This document shows, one piece after another, positions 1-12,239 of a DNA stretch of 64,000 bases. The position numbers and the translations under genes are program-made. The notes below the pieces were generated by a model. That model saw only the letters and a list, made by a program, of their open reading frames with translations. It did no database searches and had not been told where the DNA came from. The DNA comes from Datura wrightii. Taxonomy: Eukaryota; Streptophyta; Magnoliopsida; Solanales; Solanaceae. The DNA lies in the NCBI GenBank assembly GCA_035772735.1, contig JASDFA010000003.1, forward strand, positions 61,190,501 to 61,254,500. The letters are read 5' to 3'. Each line of letters begins with the position of its first letter. Within the stretch, counting starts at the first letter, position 1.

Positions 1-569
1 AAAGGCTCAACTGTTTCTTTGTCATGTTGTTGGTTAAGAACTATATTTTTTAATTCTATTAAATATTTTCTTTTAAGATCTTTATCTTCAATATGATCAA
101 TCATATCAAAGAAGATTTCCTTGTTATTATTGGTAATGACATTTACTGAGTTGCTATCACAGGTGCAGATTGCTCCCGTACATCCACAATGATCAGTTGA
201 GTCACTATTGTCAGAATTATATGCTATATTAAGCTGGTCTTCATCACTGAAACTTTCTTCAGGGGAAGAATTATTGTCATATTCATCAAGAATAGAATAT
301 AATCTATCTTTTATTTATGGCTCAAGCTCTAACATATTGATCTTATCCTTCTTTTTATTAGGGACATTACAATCCTTAGCCCTATGGCCAAATTTTCCAC
401 AATTCCAACACTTATCATTATTTCCTTGAAATCCACCTTTGTTGGCTTGTCGTTTGTGCCTTTTATATCTTTTTCTGTAATGATGAGGTTATTCAGATTT
501 ATTTTTATAGTGCTTGTGTCTTCTTTTAATTTTCTTGGATGCCTCTTTTGAAGGGGCAGACAACTTGAT
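1..569 (-). pseudogene. Endogenous caulimovirid polyprotein fragment: basic linker, zinc knuckle, acidic/Cys segment
   Basis: Minus-strand reading. A basic, Lys/Arg/His-rich stretch (about 430-560) is followed by a CX2CX4HX4C knuckle, CWNCGKFGHRAKDC (about 372-413), then an acidic segment and a Cys-rich patch (CGCTGAICTC, about 155-190). Knuckle, acidic stretch, Cys patch, then a helical tail is the order known at the coat/protease boundary of plant caulimovirid polyproteins (Petuvirus/Florendovirus-like). An in-frame TAA at 489-491 breaks the basic linker. The protease and RT that should follow lie off the left edge. This is an old nuclear copy and not an intact virus. Confidence 0.7.
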
Positions 570-1204
570 CTATCTGAAATCTTGACAAAAGTTTCCTATT
601 TCTTTTTTGGATATTTTATTATCCTTTTTAAGTTGATTTTTAAGCTTCATATCTATACATAATTCAAGTCCTGTGATATTTATAAAACTTATAAGATCAC
701 CATAGGTTAATCGGCTATAAGGAATTTTTTCATCAAATCTATCTTTTAATTTTATTCTACCCTTTTCAACGAATAATGTTGGTAAACCACTTATGAATTT
801 TTCTTTCCAATAATCATGACTACAGTCTTCTCTAACCATAACCTTGTTGAGGAATACATCCTTATACCATCTAAATTGTCTAACTTTTGGCAAGATAGGT
901 TAGATAGTATTTCTAAACTCCTGTCTTGAAAAAGTTGAGGTTCTCCTATAAAATGTTTTACTATACTATAAATTAAGGTAGCGGTGGCGTCTTCTACGCA
1001 TAGATTTTCAAAAGTTTGTCCTATAGATTCAGTCTTAATAACTTGAGTGATGGTTGTAGCATTTGTTACACTATTTCTATTATCTTCAGTGAGATAATTA
1101 TCCCACCAATATTTTAATGTCCCTGTAAATCCAGATATAATTAGAGTGGCAGCTTGTTTATCCGTGCAGTTTTTCATTTTATAGGCCGTAATGGGCATTC
1201 CCAT
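570..1204 (-). pseudogene. Endogenous caulimovirid coat (gag-like) core, frameshifted
   Basis: Minus-strand coat-protein core. The proximal part (1204 to about 870) carries the GFTGTLKYWWDNYL-type motif and the distal part (893 to 570) carries FRWYKDVFLNKVM and WKEKFISGLPTLF, the conserved words of the gag-like/coat domain in plant caulimovirid polyproteins. The two parts lie in different frames, so an indel sits near 870-893. The proximal part is in the same frame as the upstream segment ending at 1220 and is separated from it by one stop codon. The core would package nucleic acid in a virion; here it is inactive. Confidence 0.75.
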
Positions 1205-1219
1205 TTCATGTAACTTGTT

Positions 1220-2325
1220 TTATATTTGATGTTCTGCAAGTTCATCAATATTCCATTCAGCAATTTCATTTCCAGAGTGTGAAGTATGAGATAAAAATTC
1301 ATTTTCTTCATACTGCATATCCGGGAATGAGGGTTTATTATAATAATTCTTTTTGATGGAATATTTTGAGCTTAACTTATTAATGTCGTTATCAGACTTT
1401 TCGGATATTGTTCTTATGACCTTATCATCTTTTAATTTTGATTCATCCTTTAATTTTAATTCATTCTTTAATTTTAATTCAGCCTTTAACTTTTCATTAA
1501 TCTTTTCTATAAGATCATCTGTGATTTCAAACTTTTCTTGGAATTTGGGGAATTTATCTTTGGAAAATTCTGGTAATTTAAATATTGGATGGGTTTTTAA
1601 TTTTTTATTATTGTAGGAAGGGCTAGGTTTATCTTTGAAAATTGATTTATTATCAGTCTTAAGGATCTGATTAGAGACTATGTATAGTAATTGATTAGTG
1701 TAATTGTTTTGTTGAATTAATCTATTTATATCTTTATTCTTAGGATCACCTTGGGTGTCTACTATATCAATTTTAAAAGGTGTAGCTGTGACAATTCTAC
1801 CATCTATTGGTAAACTAATTTCCTCTAGTGGGGGAATTATAGATTCAACCACCTTAGTTTTGGTATGCCATTTATTAACAATCATGCTCAATGAGTCCTT
1901 TTGATCATCCAATTTTCCTGTATACTCAAACCATTTAAAGAACTCTATATTGCATCTCATCCTTTTCATGTCGGCGCACCATTTTTTCCTAAAGGATAAT
2001 CTTTCTTTTGATGAATATTTTTCTGCATACCATTGCCTTTTTATGCTATTTTCTGGATCTAACCAGAGTTTATCTAAATATTCAAAGTCTGGTTCGAACT
2101 CCTCATCAGATCTAATCATGCATAAAGAGTCTCTTACTTGTAGCATCTCACTAGCTGTAGGACTTGTTCTTTTGGTAATTCTAGATTCAAGTGAGCACAA
2201 TGTTTGCTCTCCCAGAGTCTTGACATTTATAAATTCAAGAAAAGGTTGATCACAAGGTTGAACCAACTCAATTCTCTCTTCCAACGATGTAAAATTGCTT
2301 ACTACAATGTTTTCCTACTAGAATT
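1220..2325 (-). pseudogene. Endogenous caulimovirid polyprotein, region N-terminal to coat core
   Basis: A minus-strand open frame of about 365 codons ends at TAA 1220-1222, in frame with the coat core beyond it. It has an RQWY...KKWCADMKR...FFKWFEY block (about residues 80-120), an INRLIQQNNYTNQLLYIV block (about 185-205) and a Lys-rich charged stretch made of ELKLKN-type repeats (about 265-290). The frame opens directly after a TAG with no ATG; the first in-frame ATG is roughly 45 codons in. It is therefore probably an internal part of a larger polyprotein whose movement-protein domain is absent. Assignment rests on remembered caulimovirid relatives, not on a search. Confidence 0.65.
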
Positions 2326-2340
2326 AAGTATACTCGTCGT

Positions 2341-2500
2341 CCTCTTCTTATCCTATTACATAGAAATAAAGGGTATTTATATTAGCAGAGTAAGCCTTCC
2401 TTGTCCTTCATAGAGTGGAATTGGGATTTGTAACTCCTTTTCCTAGTTAAAGTAGGATTTGACTTTCTAAAAAAAAACCTAGAAAAGTATTTATACAAAT
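2341..2500 (-). promoter_or_regulatory. TATA-like boxes upstream of caulimovirid frame
   Basis: On the minus strand two TATAAATA words occur, about 2373-2380 and 2488-2495. The nearer lies roughly 50-90 nt before the open frame that begins near 2325. A+T-rich sequence gives such words by chance often, so this is only a candidate viral or fortuitous promoter. Confidence 0.25.
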
Positions 2501-3230
2501 AATTAGAACTTTTTCCTAAATTAATAGGAAAACTAATTTAAATGTCGTTGCCAGATCCTACGACTTGTACCATGAACCTACAAGTCATAGCTTCCTCTCG
2601 TATAATGCTTAGCAGTCTTGAATTTGGTTAGGTCTTGGAAGTTGGTATGACTTGTACAATGCTCTTACGAGTCGTACAATGCCTGTCGTGGTCTGATCTT
2701 GTGAAGTTGGGCATTCTCTGAATATTTTCATGAGTGTTGTGGTACAACTCGTATCTTGGTATGACGACTCATGACTGCCTCATTCCCTCAGATATGCCAA
2801 TCACATTTTCTCTAAAGTTCACCACGGCTCTTTGGTGCAAGTCGTAGGTGGTCATGACGACTCATATCTTCGATTCGTACCATGAGCTCAGACAAGTGCA
2901 ATACTTTTGTAATTTTCCACAGCTGCTATGGTACGGCTTGTGCTAGGATGGTACGGCTCATACAAAGAGTTGTACATGGCTAGTGCCTTGTGCTGAATTT
3001 TATCACGGATGCTACGTACGACTCATACCTCATAGGTACGGCTCGTACTGAAGTCTGCAATTTTACCATTTTCAGCACTCTTTTCTCTTCTTTTACACAT
3101 TTTAACTCCAATACATAATTTCCCTGAAAACAAAGTAAAAATGCATCATATCTGTATAAACACACCTAAGACCATGCATATTTTCTAAGTTTTAAGCGTC
3201 GAAAGTGTTGTAAATTCACAGCACATCAGT
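2501..3230. repeat. Non-coding segment rich in ACGACTCGT/CGTACC words
   Basis: There is no convincing gene. From about 2550 to 3060 the segment is studded with variants of TACGACTCRTACC and its reverse complement. On the minus strand a short motif near 3130-3170 (pyrimidine stretch ending in TTTTCAGGG) resembles the part of plant LTR U3 regions that looks like a splice acceptor. Most likely it is part of an LTR of an unassigned element lying between the caulimovirid and element N. I could not find TG...CA termini. Confidence 0.35.
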
Positions 3231-4470
3231 ACCGTCACTCTTTTGCCTCCACTACTAGTGGTAACATTATAGTGTTCTAGGTTACAACCCCACTATCTTT
3301 TAAATGTCACCCTAATGCTTATTTCTCGACATTCGGTGGCCCTTACAAGATCTATCATCCTGTTACAGCCTGGAGGTGATTCTGTTCTCCTCTAAAGTTA
3401 GATACTCATGCCTTTCCCTTACTTCTATGGGCTGAGATCTGGGGTTCATGCCTCCTGCGTCTTACAGACAAGGATGCTACTGGCCAAGTCTATTGACCAG
3501 TATCGTTCTGATCTGCACTCGGGCCAATTTCATTCATATAATGTCTTTGTCTTTCGACATAACAAACTAGGGTCATAGCCATTATTCTTCAAGTATGCCT
3601 TACCATCATCCACACCCCGTGATGGGGTTAGTCTACTTATGGCTTAAACTTTACTATTGCAGGGAATTTACTACTTATGGACTCTCACCCGCACTTGGGT
3701 GTTGCTAGCAATCTTACCTACCCTCTTGATTTACTGTTGTGAGGGTATAGGTGACCTACTTGAACACTAGGGGTCTTAATTGCTTCCTAACATTTTTCCG
3801 AAATCAACAATTCTAGCCCCCCTTCTTTACCATTTATGCTGGACAATATCGCATTAATACTTACGCTTTCTACTGTACTGAATGAACAAGCTGGGAGGTG
3901 GGGAAATGACCCTATCATTCAACAAACTCTAAAGGCTGGAGGTACAAATATCGCACAATCCTTCACATTTTTCAAGTAACCCAACATTAACTGTCGCCCC
4001 CATATAATTCTACATATTTATTGAGTAATCCAACTCATACATATACTGTATTACTAAACTCTTACTATGAGGCTGTAAAAAGAAATAGGGACAGTGCTAG
4101 AATATCTATTACCTTATGAGGTTCTTGGTGCCCCAGGAGGATGCTGGGGTGATTAAAAGACGTCTGCCTTGGCCCTTAGGCTAACTGTTCCCCCCAACTA
4201 TGGCATCTTACTGGTACCCTCTCCTGCTGCTGTAGCTGACTTGCGGCTGACTAAAGTCTGTCCCATATCAAACATTATTCTATACAGACATAACAATGAA
4301 AGCTTAGGGACTCATCCCTATACAACTCGACTCTATAACAAGATTTGAGAAGAAGGAGGGATAACCATACTATCATGCCTCAAAGCCTCCTGTTTATAAA
4401 ATATGGTGCACAACACATTTATAAATAAAACTCTACTAGAAATGACTTGCAAACCCCCTAAGATATAACC
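3231..4470 (-). other. 5' internal (leader) region of element N, no intact ORF
   Basis: This lies immediately inside the Met-tRNA primer site of N (4472-4483) on the minus strand, where the leader and start of gag are expected in a Ty3/gypsy element. No long open frame survives, and no knuckle, protease or RT motif is visible. The left boundary is arbitrary because the sequence passes into unassigned repeat DNA. Confidence 0.4.
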
Positions 4471-4471
4471 T

Positions 4472-4483
4472 GCTCTGATACCA
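4472..4483 (-). other. Primer binding site of element N (initiator Met tRNA)
   Basis: The minus strand reads TGGTATCAGAGC, complementary to the 3' end of plant initiator Met tRNA. It starts 4 nt inside the LTR end (...CGTGACA at 4488), the usual spacing in plant Ty3/gypsy chromoviruses. Confidence 0.85.
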
Positions 4484-4487
4484 AGTT

Positions 4488-6829
4488 TGTCACGCCCCAC
4501 CTTGGGAGGCATGACTAGCACCTAATGCCACACTGGGATCTGGGCTGACCTGGCTGGGAACAAGCACTACTGGTGCCTACCAGTGACACATAACCAAGAA
4601 AACAAACTGTTATATCTTGATAGTGAACAAAACCTCAGGCCAAAAAGGGCACGCAACACCTGTAAAAGAAAATAGCTAACCCAGCCAATACAGAACTAAA
4701 AAGGGATCCTGTGTGGGCCGACAAGACCACTATGTTGTCTAGTTATAACATGAAGGAAAATAGGAAGCTATACTGGGCCCCACATGCCCAACACGTAAAA
4801 TAAGACGTACATGAGCCCCACATGGCCAACAACAACCAACTGACTGAAGACTATAGTCTGCAAGCCTCTATGACTAAAAAAATATTGGTCGGGAAAGGGC
4901 TCTGGCCTACCCAAATGCTATTCCAATAAAAGATGATAATCTCTACAACTTGGCAACTCAAGATAAAAGGAGTTGGCTGAATTGCTAACCCTGAACAACT
5001 GCTAATAGAGGTCCTAAACTCTGTCTGTCTAAACCTGCAGGCAAGTATGCAACGCTTATAGTTGGGCGTCAGTCCAATATGTAAGGCAGTAACTGAAGTT
5101 GATTAAATTGATAAGGAACTAAAAGTGGACAGTAGTAAGGGCCAGAAGTTAACCTGTACGCTTTCTTATCCATAACCTACATATGGTAAATCACTACATG
5201 TATATGAGCTGAAACAGTATGACTCTTCATGTATAAGCTATAGCTGGCAGAAAAATACACAAACAAGAACCTAACCTAGCCCCTATAAGTCGGGAAGGTA
5301 CAAGCAACACAGAATAACCTACCTGGGCCCCTATAAGCCTCGACAGGTACCAATCAGTCTATATACCCCTATTGGTTCCCCATAGACTTTACAAGTAACT
5401 ATAACTATATCTGAGTCATCTGGGCTCCTGTAACTGTATCTGGACCCCGAGCCTTAGCTCAGTGAGGGTTATAGTGTAACTGGATCCCGAGCCTTGGCTT
5501 GACTATGGATCATAATGTATTTTCTATAACTGGATTACGAGCCTTGGATCGTCTATGGATCATAATGTCACTACTGTAACTGGACCCCGAGCCTTGGCTC
5601 GACTATGGGTCATAATGTAACTGCTGATAACTGGATACCACCCTCACGACCTCTATCTGGTGTATCTTGATACGGCCCTTGCAGCCTCAATCTGGTGAAT
5701 CTCAATATGGCCCTCATAGCCTCAATCTGGTCCCTGCGGGTATCATAATGCTCCTGCAAGCATAGCCCTATAGGCTATAGAATATCCCTCAACCCAAACG
5801 TCGTGTACGGAGACCAAGCCAAATAGGGTTAACTATGACAAGGGTTACTATGTCATCATTGTCGTCTTAATTCTATTCATAGAAGCTGACCATAATTGGC
5901 TTACTCTAGAATACTTGTCTGCATAGAACAACTGTGGGGAAGCCACTAATCCAATATGGTCTTGAGCAGTCATCCCTAACCTTCCTTAGGCAGCTTATTA
6001 TAACTCTTATCCCAGAGGTAATACTAAAGTACTGTGGTTCTAGTCCCTTAGACACTAACTTGGTCTGATCAGATTTCATGGGCCTTCTCTGGGTGATTCC
6101 TAACATTGTAGGTATGTCTACCTAGACTTAGCCATTCCTGGCAACCTGTATCTGAGTATCTTTTAAGAGTAGGCTGGGGCATTGGCCCTGTATCTAGAAA
6201 CTAACAAAGCTTCCTCCTTAGGGTATCTATTTCTCTATCAGACTGGTAACAACTGGGGTGGTGCCCTGAGTGACCTGTACGATAAGCACTGCATCGACTG
6301 AAACTAACTGTGACTGGCGGTAGCCACTACGCAGCAGACTGACCCTCAACTCTCTAGGAAACCCTGATTCTGCTGAATCTAGGGTAAGGCCACACTAACA
6401 TAATTTTATCCCTGGAGGCGTCAAGGTACGCCAACGGCCTTTGGACGAGCTTTACTGACTATACAGGCGCCCAACTAATAGTTATATCGCCCCGCTGCTC
6501 CTATGATGTTCAACTTACTAACTTAGGCCCAACTACTATCCACAACCTTCTGAAGCATAAGCATGAAAATAAAACATCATTTCTACTAACACAATGAACA
6601 GAAGAGCAGAGGAGTTTCTATGATGCTTCTAGCGTGAGTCACCCCTAGCATCTTCTTTCCCAACAAGGGTTACTCCAATATACTCTTAGTATGCTTTCTA
6701 GAAGCTAGCAAAAACATATTTAATCATAATCTACTGATAGCAGCTATTCACAACATACATGAACTTTATATACTAGCAGCAGCTAATTACAACATATAGG
6801 ATCGTTGTCAATGCTCAAAAACATAAGCA
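4488..6829 (-). repeat. LTR Y1, distal part (5' LTR of element N)
   Basis: On the minus strand this is the second, longer part of a roughly 3.1-kb LTR that starts at 13119 and ends with ...CGTGACA at 4488, followed by the primer site. The copy Y2 at 60989-64000, in opposite orientation, matches it. For example, a stretch near 4670-4750 corresponds by reverse complement to 63880-64000, and 12300-12420 to about 61700-61820. The LTR is split by element M. It has no coding capacity; small open frames here are chance. Confidence 0.75.
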
Positions 6830-7064
6830 ATCTCTTGTGATTCGTAAATACATCTATGTGGACCCTATAGAAGTAATACCTCCATATTTCTAATGCAAAC
6901 ACCACCACAGCCCACTCGAGATCATGGGTCAGGTAATTATTTTCATGAACTTTCAGCTGTCTCGAGGCATATTCTATTACTTTCCCACGCTGCATCAACA
7001 CACATCCCAGTCTGACTCTCGAAGCATCACAATATAGAACAAAGCCTTCAGTACCCTCGGGCAA
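6830..7064 (-). pseudogene. Element M RNase H, N-terminal part only
   Basis: Minus-strand motifs LYCDASRVRLGCVL (first catalytic Asp of RNase H), ASRQLKVHENNY and HIDVFTNHKRL identify the Ty3/gypsy RNase H. In relatives the last reads VFTDHKSL, so the catalytic-region Asp is replaced by Asn here. The domain is cut at about 6830, where LTR Y1 sequence starts. It lies in a different frame from the RT upstream. Confidence 0.8.
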
Positions 7065-7885
7065 GTCAAAACTGGTGCTGAAGTGAGTCGGGTCTTCAAC
7101 TCTTGGAAGCTTTTCTCACAAGCTTCCGACCATTGGAACTTCACCTCTTTCTGATTTAACTTAGTCAAAGGTGCCGCAATAGATGAGAAACCCTCAACAA
7201 ACCTCCGGTAATAGCCAGCTAGACCCAAGAAACTCCAAATTTCTAAAGGATTCACCGGTCTAGGCCAATTCTTCACCGCCTCAATTTTTTGGGAATCTAC
7301 CCTTATGCCTTCGCTTGATACCGCATGACACAGAAATGCCACCGAGTCTAGCCAAAATTCGCACTTACTGAACTTTGCATATAGCTGACGATCCTTGAGG
7401 GTCTGAAGTACTACCCTCAGGTGAGTGACATGCTCCTTCTCGCTTCGTGAGTATACCAAGATGTCGTCAATAAACACAATCAGGAACATGTCCAAATATT
7501 CCTTGAAGACCCTGTTCATTAGATCCATAACAGTTGCAGGGGCATTGGTAGTCTGAAAGACATAACAACAAATTCGTAGAGACCATACCGAGTCTTGAAA
7601 GCGGTCTTTGGGATGTCACTCTCCCGAACCCTGAGCTGGTGATCCCCGGACCTGAGATCAATCTTGGAGAAGCACTTGGCACCCTGAAACTAGTCAAACA
7701 AATCATCGATCCTGGGTAAGGGGTACCTGTTCTTGATTGTAACCTTGTTCAATTGTCGATAGTCAATACACATGCGAAGGGACCCATCCTTCTTTCGAAC
7801 AAACAGAATTGGTGCACCCATGGAGACTGGCTCGGTCTAATGAAGCCCTTATCCAATAGATCCTTTAACTGATCCTTCAATTCCT
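6995..7885 (-). pseudogene. Element M reverse transcriptase
   Basis: On the minus strand the finger/palm motifs are present in order: RPSLSPWV near 7850, a CVLTIDN-like region near 7770, FSKIDLRSGDHQL near 7660, YEFVVMSF near 7575, then FMDLMNRVF-type sequence and FIDDILVYS (the catalytic YxDD-box variant) near 7460, and FLGLAGYYRRFVEGF in the thumb near 7190. Stops (one near 7692) and frameshifts (near 7540 and 7070) spread the domain over several frames. It is not functional. Confidence 0.85.
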
Positions 7886-8490
7886 TTAGTTCAACTGGGC
7901 TATCTTGTAGGGAGGAATAGAGATAGGATGCATATCGGGTAATAGATCAATACCGAAATTAATTTCCCTCTCCAGAGGAACACTGGGCAAATCATCAGGA
8001 AGCACCTCCGGATATTCGCACACCACCTGAACTGACTGAATAGTCCGAGTCTCGGACTCCACATCCTTAACCCTAACTAGGTGGTACATGCAACCTTTAG
8101 AGATCATCTTCCTGGCCTTAAGATAAAAAATAAACCGACCTGCTGGTACCGCTAAACTACCCTTCTATTCCAACACTGACTCACCTGAAAAATGAAATTC
8201 TACCATATAGGTCCTACAATTAATCGAAGCATAACATGCAAACAACCAATCCATGCCAAGAATAATGTCAAGTTAGTCATGGCTAAATCTACAAGGTCTA
8301 TGGAGTTAACCTTATGCAACACAGTGACTAGCATTCTCTATATACTCATCTAGCTATGATCGAATGACAAACAGGGGTCAAAACTGAAAACGATTCTGAC
8401 AAGATCTCGGGACTAACTCCAAGGCTACTAGCAATGTAAGGAGTCACGAAAGACAAGGTAGATCCCAAATCTAGCAAGGCATAAACATCA
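7886..8490 (-). pseudogene. Element M aspartic protease and protease-RT linker
   Basis: The linker EREINFGIDLLPDMHPISIPPY (7990-7910) is the signature preceding RT in Tekay/Del elements. Upstream, the retropepsin active-site region reads LLDLGSTLSFVTP (about 8440-8480): the catalytic Asp is kept, but the usual D-S-G-A has become D-L-G-S. The body of the domain is broken by stops and frameshifts. Confidence 0.7.
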
Positions 8491-9754
8491 ATATGAAAGA
8501 CACGCAACATACCACCGACCATGTCTGGTGAAGTCTCCTGCTACTGGCATGAGGCAAGGGCATAGAATCCGTTTTGGCGTTGTTCGCCACCTCCACTAGT
8601 CGATGGTCCTTATGGAGCGAGACGGGATGGAGCTGCTGCTGTCCTGGTGGTCTGAGCACGACACGTATCATCACCCTGTCTAGCATATGGGCACGCTCGG
8701 TGCATGTGCCCAGATCTACCACACCCATAGCAAACATCTGAACCGAGCAAGCACTCCACAGCATGACTCTTGCCGCACTTTTCACAGGTTGGAGAGGTAT
8801 ACTCTAACTGGGTGCCCTTCTAATCCCTCGATCCTAAAGCCCTACTCTTTTGATCATCCATGGGCCTAGATGGAACACTAGATGATGTCGGTGCTGGGGC
8901 TAGTAGTTTCTGCTGAAACTGTGGACGGTAGCCACCACCGGACCTTTGATGTGAAAACTCACGACTGTATATCCGAGCCCTCTTTGCCTTCCTCTCCCTC
9001 GCATGAGCCGCCTCCATCTGCTGGGCGTACAACACTATGCGAGGAAAGTCCATATCCTGGTGAAGCATGGAAGTCCTGCAATCCTTGTCTAAACAATCAA
9101 CCACACCATGAAAAAATCGACTCACCCGCGCCCTTTGATCCATCACTAACTCTGGGGCGTACTTTTATAGATGAGTGAACTCAAGCGAATACTCTAGCAT
9201 TGTCATCTTTCACTGCTTGAGGATCACAAGCTCAGCTGTTTTCAACTTTCTCATCTTCCGAGGGAAGAACCTGTCGAGAAAGGCCGTGTGGAACTCATCC
9301 CAACTGATAGGGCCTGCTCCCGCTTACTTGCTGTCCTTCCATTGCTTGTACCAAATATGAGAGACCTCTTTTAGCTGATAGGAGGCCAAGTAAACACACT
9401 CCCCATTTGTCACCCCCATAACCTGAGTGACATTCAAGATCCCTTCAATGAACTCGCCTGGATCCTCGTCCACCTTTGATCCCGTAAACTCAGGAGGGTT
9501 TATCCTTAAGATGTCTCTAATTCGAGCCTCCACTGCATTTCCATTGTGTGGAACCTGCGCAGCAGCTTGCTGGTTGACCTGAGCGGTCAAGGCCTGCGCC
9601 AACATCTGAATAGCCGCCCGAAACTCAGCATGGGCAGCTGGCACTAGTGCCTGGGGCTCCTAAACAAGTGGGCTTGTTGCTGCCCATGGTAATTGCCATC
9701 TCTATGGCCTTCATTATTTCTATTGCTCCTTCCATTCATTCTTCTAGGAGCCAT
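8491..9754 (-). pseudogene. Element M gag (capsid/nucleocapsid)
   Basis: The start is ATG at 9752-9754 (minus; MAPRRMNGRSN). A frameshift near 9645 leads to the capsid part (EFRAAIQMLAQAL ... INPPEFTGSKVDEDPGEFI ... SHIWYKQWKD). Stops occur at 9324-9326 and near 9209. The basic C-terminal region (RERKAKRARIYS, about 8960-9010) and a CX2CX4HX4C knuckle, CYGCGRSGHMHRAC (about 8690-8732), follow in other frames. It is the structural protein gene of element M and is no longer translatable as one chain. Confidence 0.8.
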
Positions 9755-9946
9755 AATTCTGCAATCGCGAATTGCATGAATTAGAAGGATGGAAAGGCTT
9801 TTCATCGCATGACATAGAACATACAAGGAGGGAACATTTCCTAAACGTCTAGTAGCCTCTTCGTCATAAGTGTGGTCCGCTTCACACCCATGAAAATGAC
9901 TCTATATAACACGGCTTTCAAACACTCTAGGAAACTTCAAACCTAT

Positions 9947-9959
9947 GGCTCTGATACCA
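9947..9959 (-). other. Primer binding site of element M
   Basis: The minus strand reads TGGTATCAGAGCC, complementary to the 3' end of initiator Met tRNA, 4 nt inside the 5' LTR end at 9964. Confidence 0.9.
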
Positions 9960-9963
9960 AGTT

Positions 9964-12239
9964 TGTCACAACTCGAACGTACACCCAGATCGTAGACATG
10001 GGACAAGGAACTCCGAGAGACCCCAAGTCGACCCATGCACATGCATACAACTAATCTCATTCAAATAAGAAGAATGATAATCACAAAGACATAGAAGATA
10101 TGTAATTATAGCATAACATCAGGAAATACTGGACATATACATAACTGAGCACTACATACTTGTCTGAAAGCCTCTAATACATAAGATGGGTTGATGGGAC
10201 AACATCCCCAACTAACCCGACTAATACCGAAACATAAACATTATGAAAGTCTGTCAAACAACCCTCAGAACATGAGGACTCACCAATAAGCTGAAAGCAT
10301 AATCTCGGATGGACTAGGGGTGAGGATCAGCCTGAGATCCGGACCTTGAATCATGAAATGATGCAGGATAGAAAGTATGCGATCAGTAGGTGAAATGCAC
10401 CAAGTATGCAAGGTAAGTAAAATGGACATTAAAAGTAAAATAAATCATAAATAATCATGAGAGAAGGACATCATGCTTGTTTCATAAACTTCATAAGGAA
10501 ACATAAGGCCCAAGACCTTCAAATCGTTCATAATCATAATCGTAAGTAATTTTATCAAAACATAACTTGAGCCAATAACGTAAATATAAAAATGCATAAA
10601 ACATGCGGAACAATGGGAGGACTCATCATAACTGACACCATCATGGTAGAGCCTTTCATGATGCCTCACTATCTCGCTCAAGTGGGCAGAGCCGACCTTG
10701 GCCTGCCAGGCGAGGGTCATGCATTAGGCGTTATATCACATTCGAGGGGATCATTATCAATACAATATATCATTATAAACCCACTGTGGCACGTGGTTAT
10801 GAGATACCGACGTAGTCCTTTGAACGCCGAGCTGCTCGGTGCTAGACACGGCTCCCAAAACATACATATAGGCTCATACTTAAATTAATAACATCATGCA
10901 TTAAGATTCATTGGCTAAAATATAATATTTATCATCATTGATCCCCTTTAAAACATGCTTTTCCAAGAAAAGGCCCTTTTCACCGGCCAACATCATAAAT
11001 CGATAAATCATGTAATTCGCTTCATAAATCATAAATCATTATTCAACATATGGGCATTGCCTAACACTTCATCATATTCAATTCTTTAAAAAGATGCACA
11101 TAAACATGGGTAACTCAAATTCAAGCTTTTCCGTCATCAATAAATTCAAAATATTAAATATTCATCATAAATCAAAACTTTCATGAACTTTCATCAATAG
11201 GAAATCTAGATTTAAAAGTTTGAAACATGATTTTTAAGAAAAATAACATAAAACTTGCCCATCATTTATAATTCAATAATTAAAACTCCATTAAATCATA
11301 CCCATAAAGCGAAATCACTTTTTCATGCATTTGGGTAAAATTCCATAGAACATGGATAGGAGGATTCATGATTTAAATTGAAAATTGGGCATGGGTGAGG
11401 AAGATTTCACCCATTCTAAAACCCTACATACCTGGAAATAGATTGACTCAAAGGTCCTTGAATACCCACAAAGAAATTGATGGAAACTTGGTGAAGAAGA
11501 CCTTGAATCTCCCGAAAATCTCTCTAAAATTCTTGCATGAGAATGGGCATTCATAAAGGACTTAACTCATCTTATCACACTCAGAAAATATCAAAAACGA
11601 CGTAGTTTAGGATCTAAAAGTGTGAAAAAGTCAAAAATACCCTTCATGAACCTGCCCTAAAAACTGGTTGGATGGAACCCACGAGTCGTGGGAACCACCA
11701 ATGACCCATCGTGTCCCTCGTTGAATGGACTGCTGAATGACCTAGTCTCGGATCCAAACAATGGGTGGATAGGATGACCCGTTCCTTCAACCCACGGCTT
11801 GTTACATCGTCCGTTGTTTGCTCATCATAAAATTTGAACCCCCTTACCACAAGCCTCATCACGACTCGTGGTTCCTTCAAATGAGTCGTGGTCTAAACCC
11901 ATCACCTACATTGGAAATTATTACCCTCCAACAATGACCACAACCAACGACCCGTGGCTTCTCCTAACGGGTCGTTGGGTCTCCCGTTGTTTACACTATT
12001 GCCCAGCCTGACCCTAAATACGATTGCAAAGGATGGACCGTTGCATCCCACAATGGGTCGTCATACTTCTCGTTGTCTCCACTTCCACCATCCTTTCCCC
12101 ATCCAATGACAGCATACAACAACTCGTCGTTTGAAACCATGAGTTGTTGTATGGTCCGTCCTGTGATTTTTTTGCCAGCTTTCTGCACTTTTCAAATTCA
12201 ACTCCCGGGTCTATTCTTAGGCCTTTCCGAGGTATTACA
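9964..12239 (-). repeat. 5' LTR of element M
   Basis: A 2.28-kb LTR on the minus strand starts TGTAATACCTCGG at 12239 and ends ...TTGTGACA at 9964. From about 11640 to 12170 (U3) it carries many CACGAGTCGTGG/ACGACCCGT-type words. It has no real gene; several short open frames across these words are chance. No second LTR of this element is in the window, so its age cannot be judged. Confidence 0.8.

Larger units (their letters stand above)
6830..12239 (-). mobile_element. Element M: 3'-truncated Tekay/Del-type Ty3/gypsy retrotransposon
   Basis: Minus strand: 5' LTR (12239 to 9964), Met-tRNA primer site, gag with a zinc knuckle, protease, RT and the first part of RNase H, ending abruptly at about 6830. 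Integrase, chromodomain, polypurine tract and 3' LTR are missing. Motif words match elements Q and S, both of which keep a chromodomain, so M is placed with the Tekay/Del chromoviruses. It sits inside LTR Y1. All its genes carry stops or frameshifts. Confidence 0.8.
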
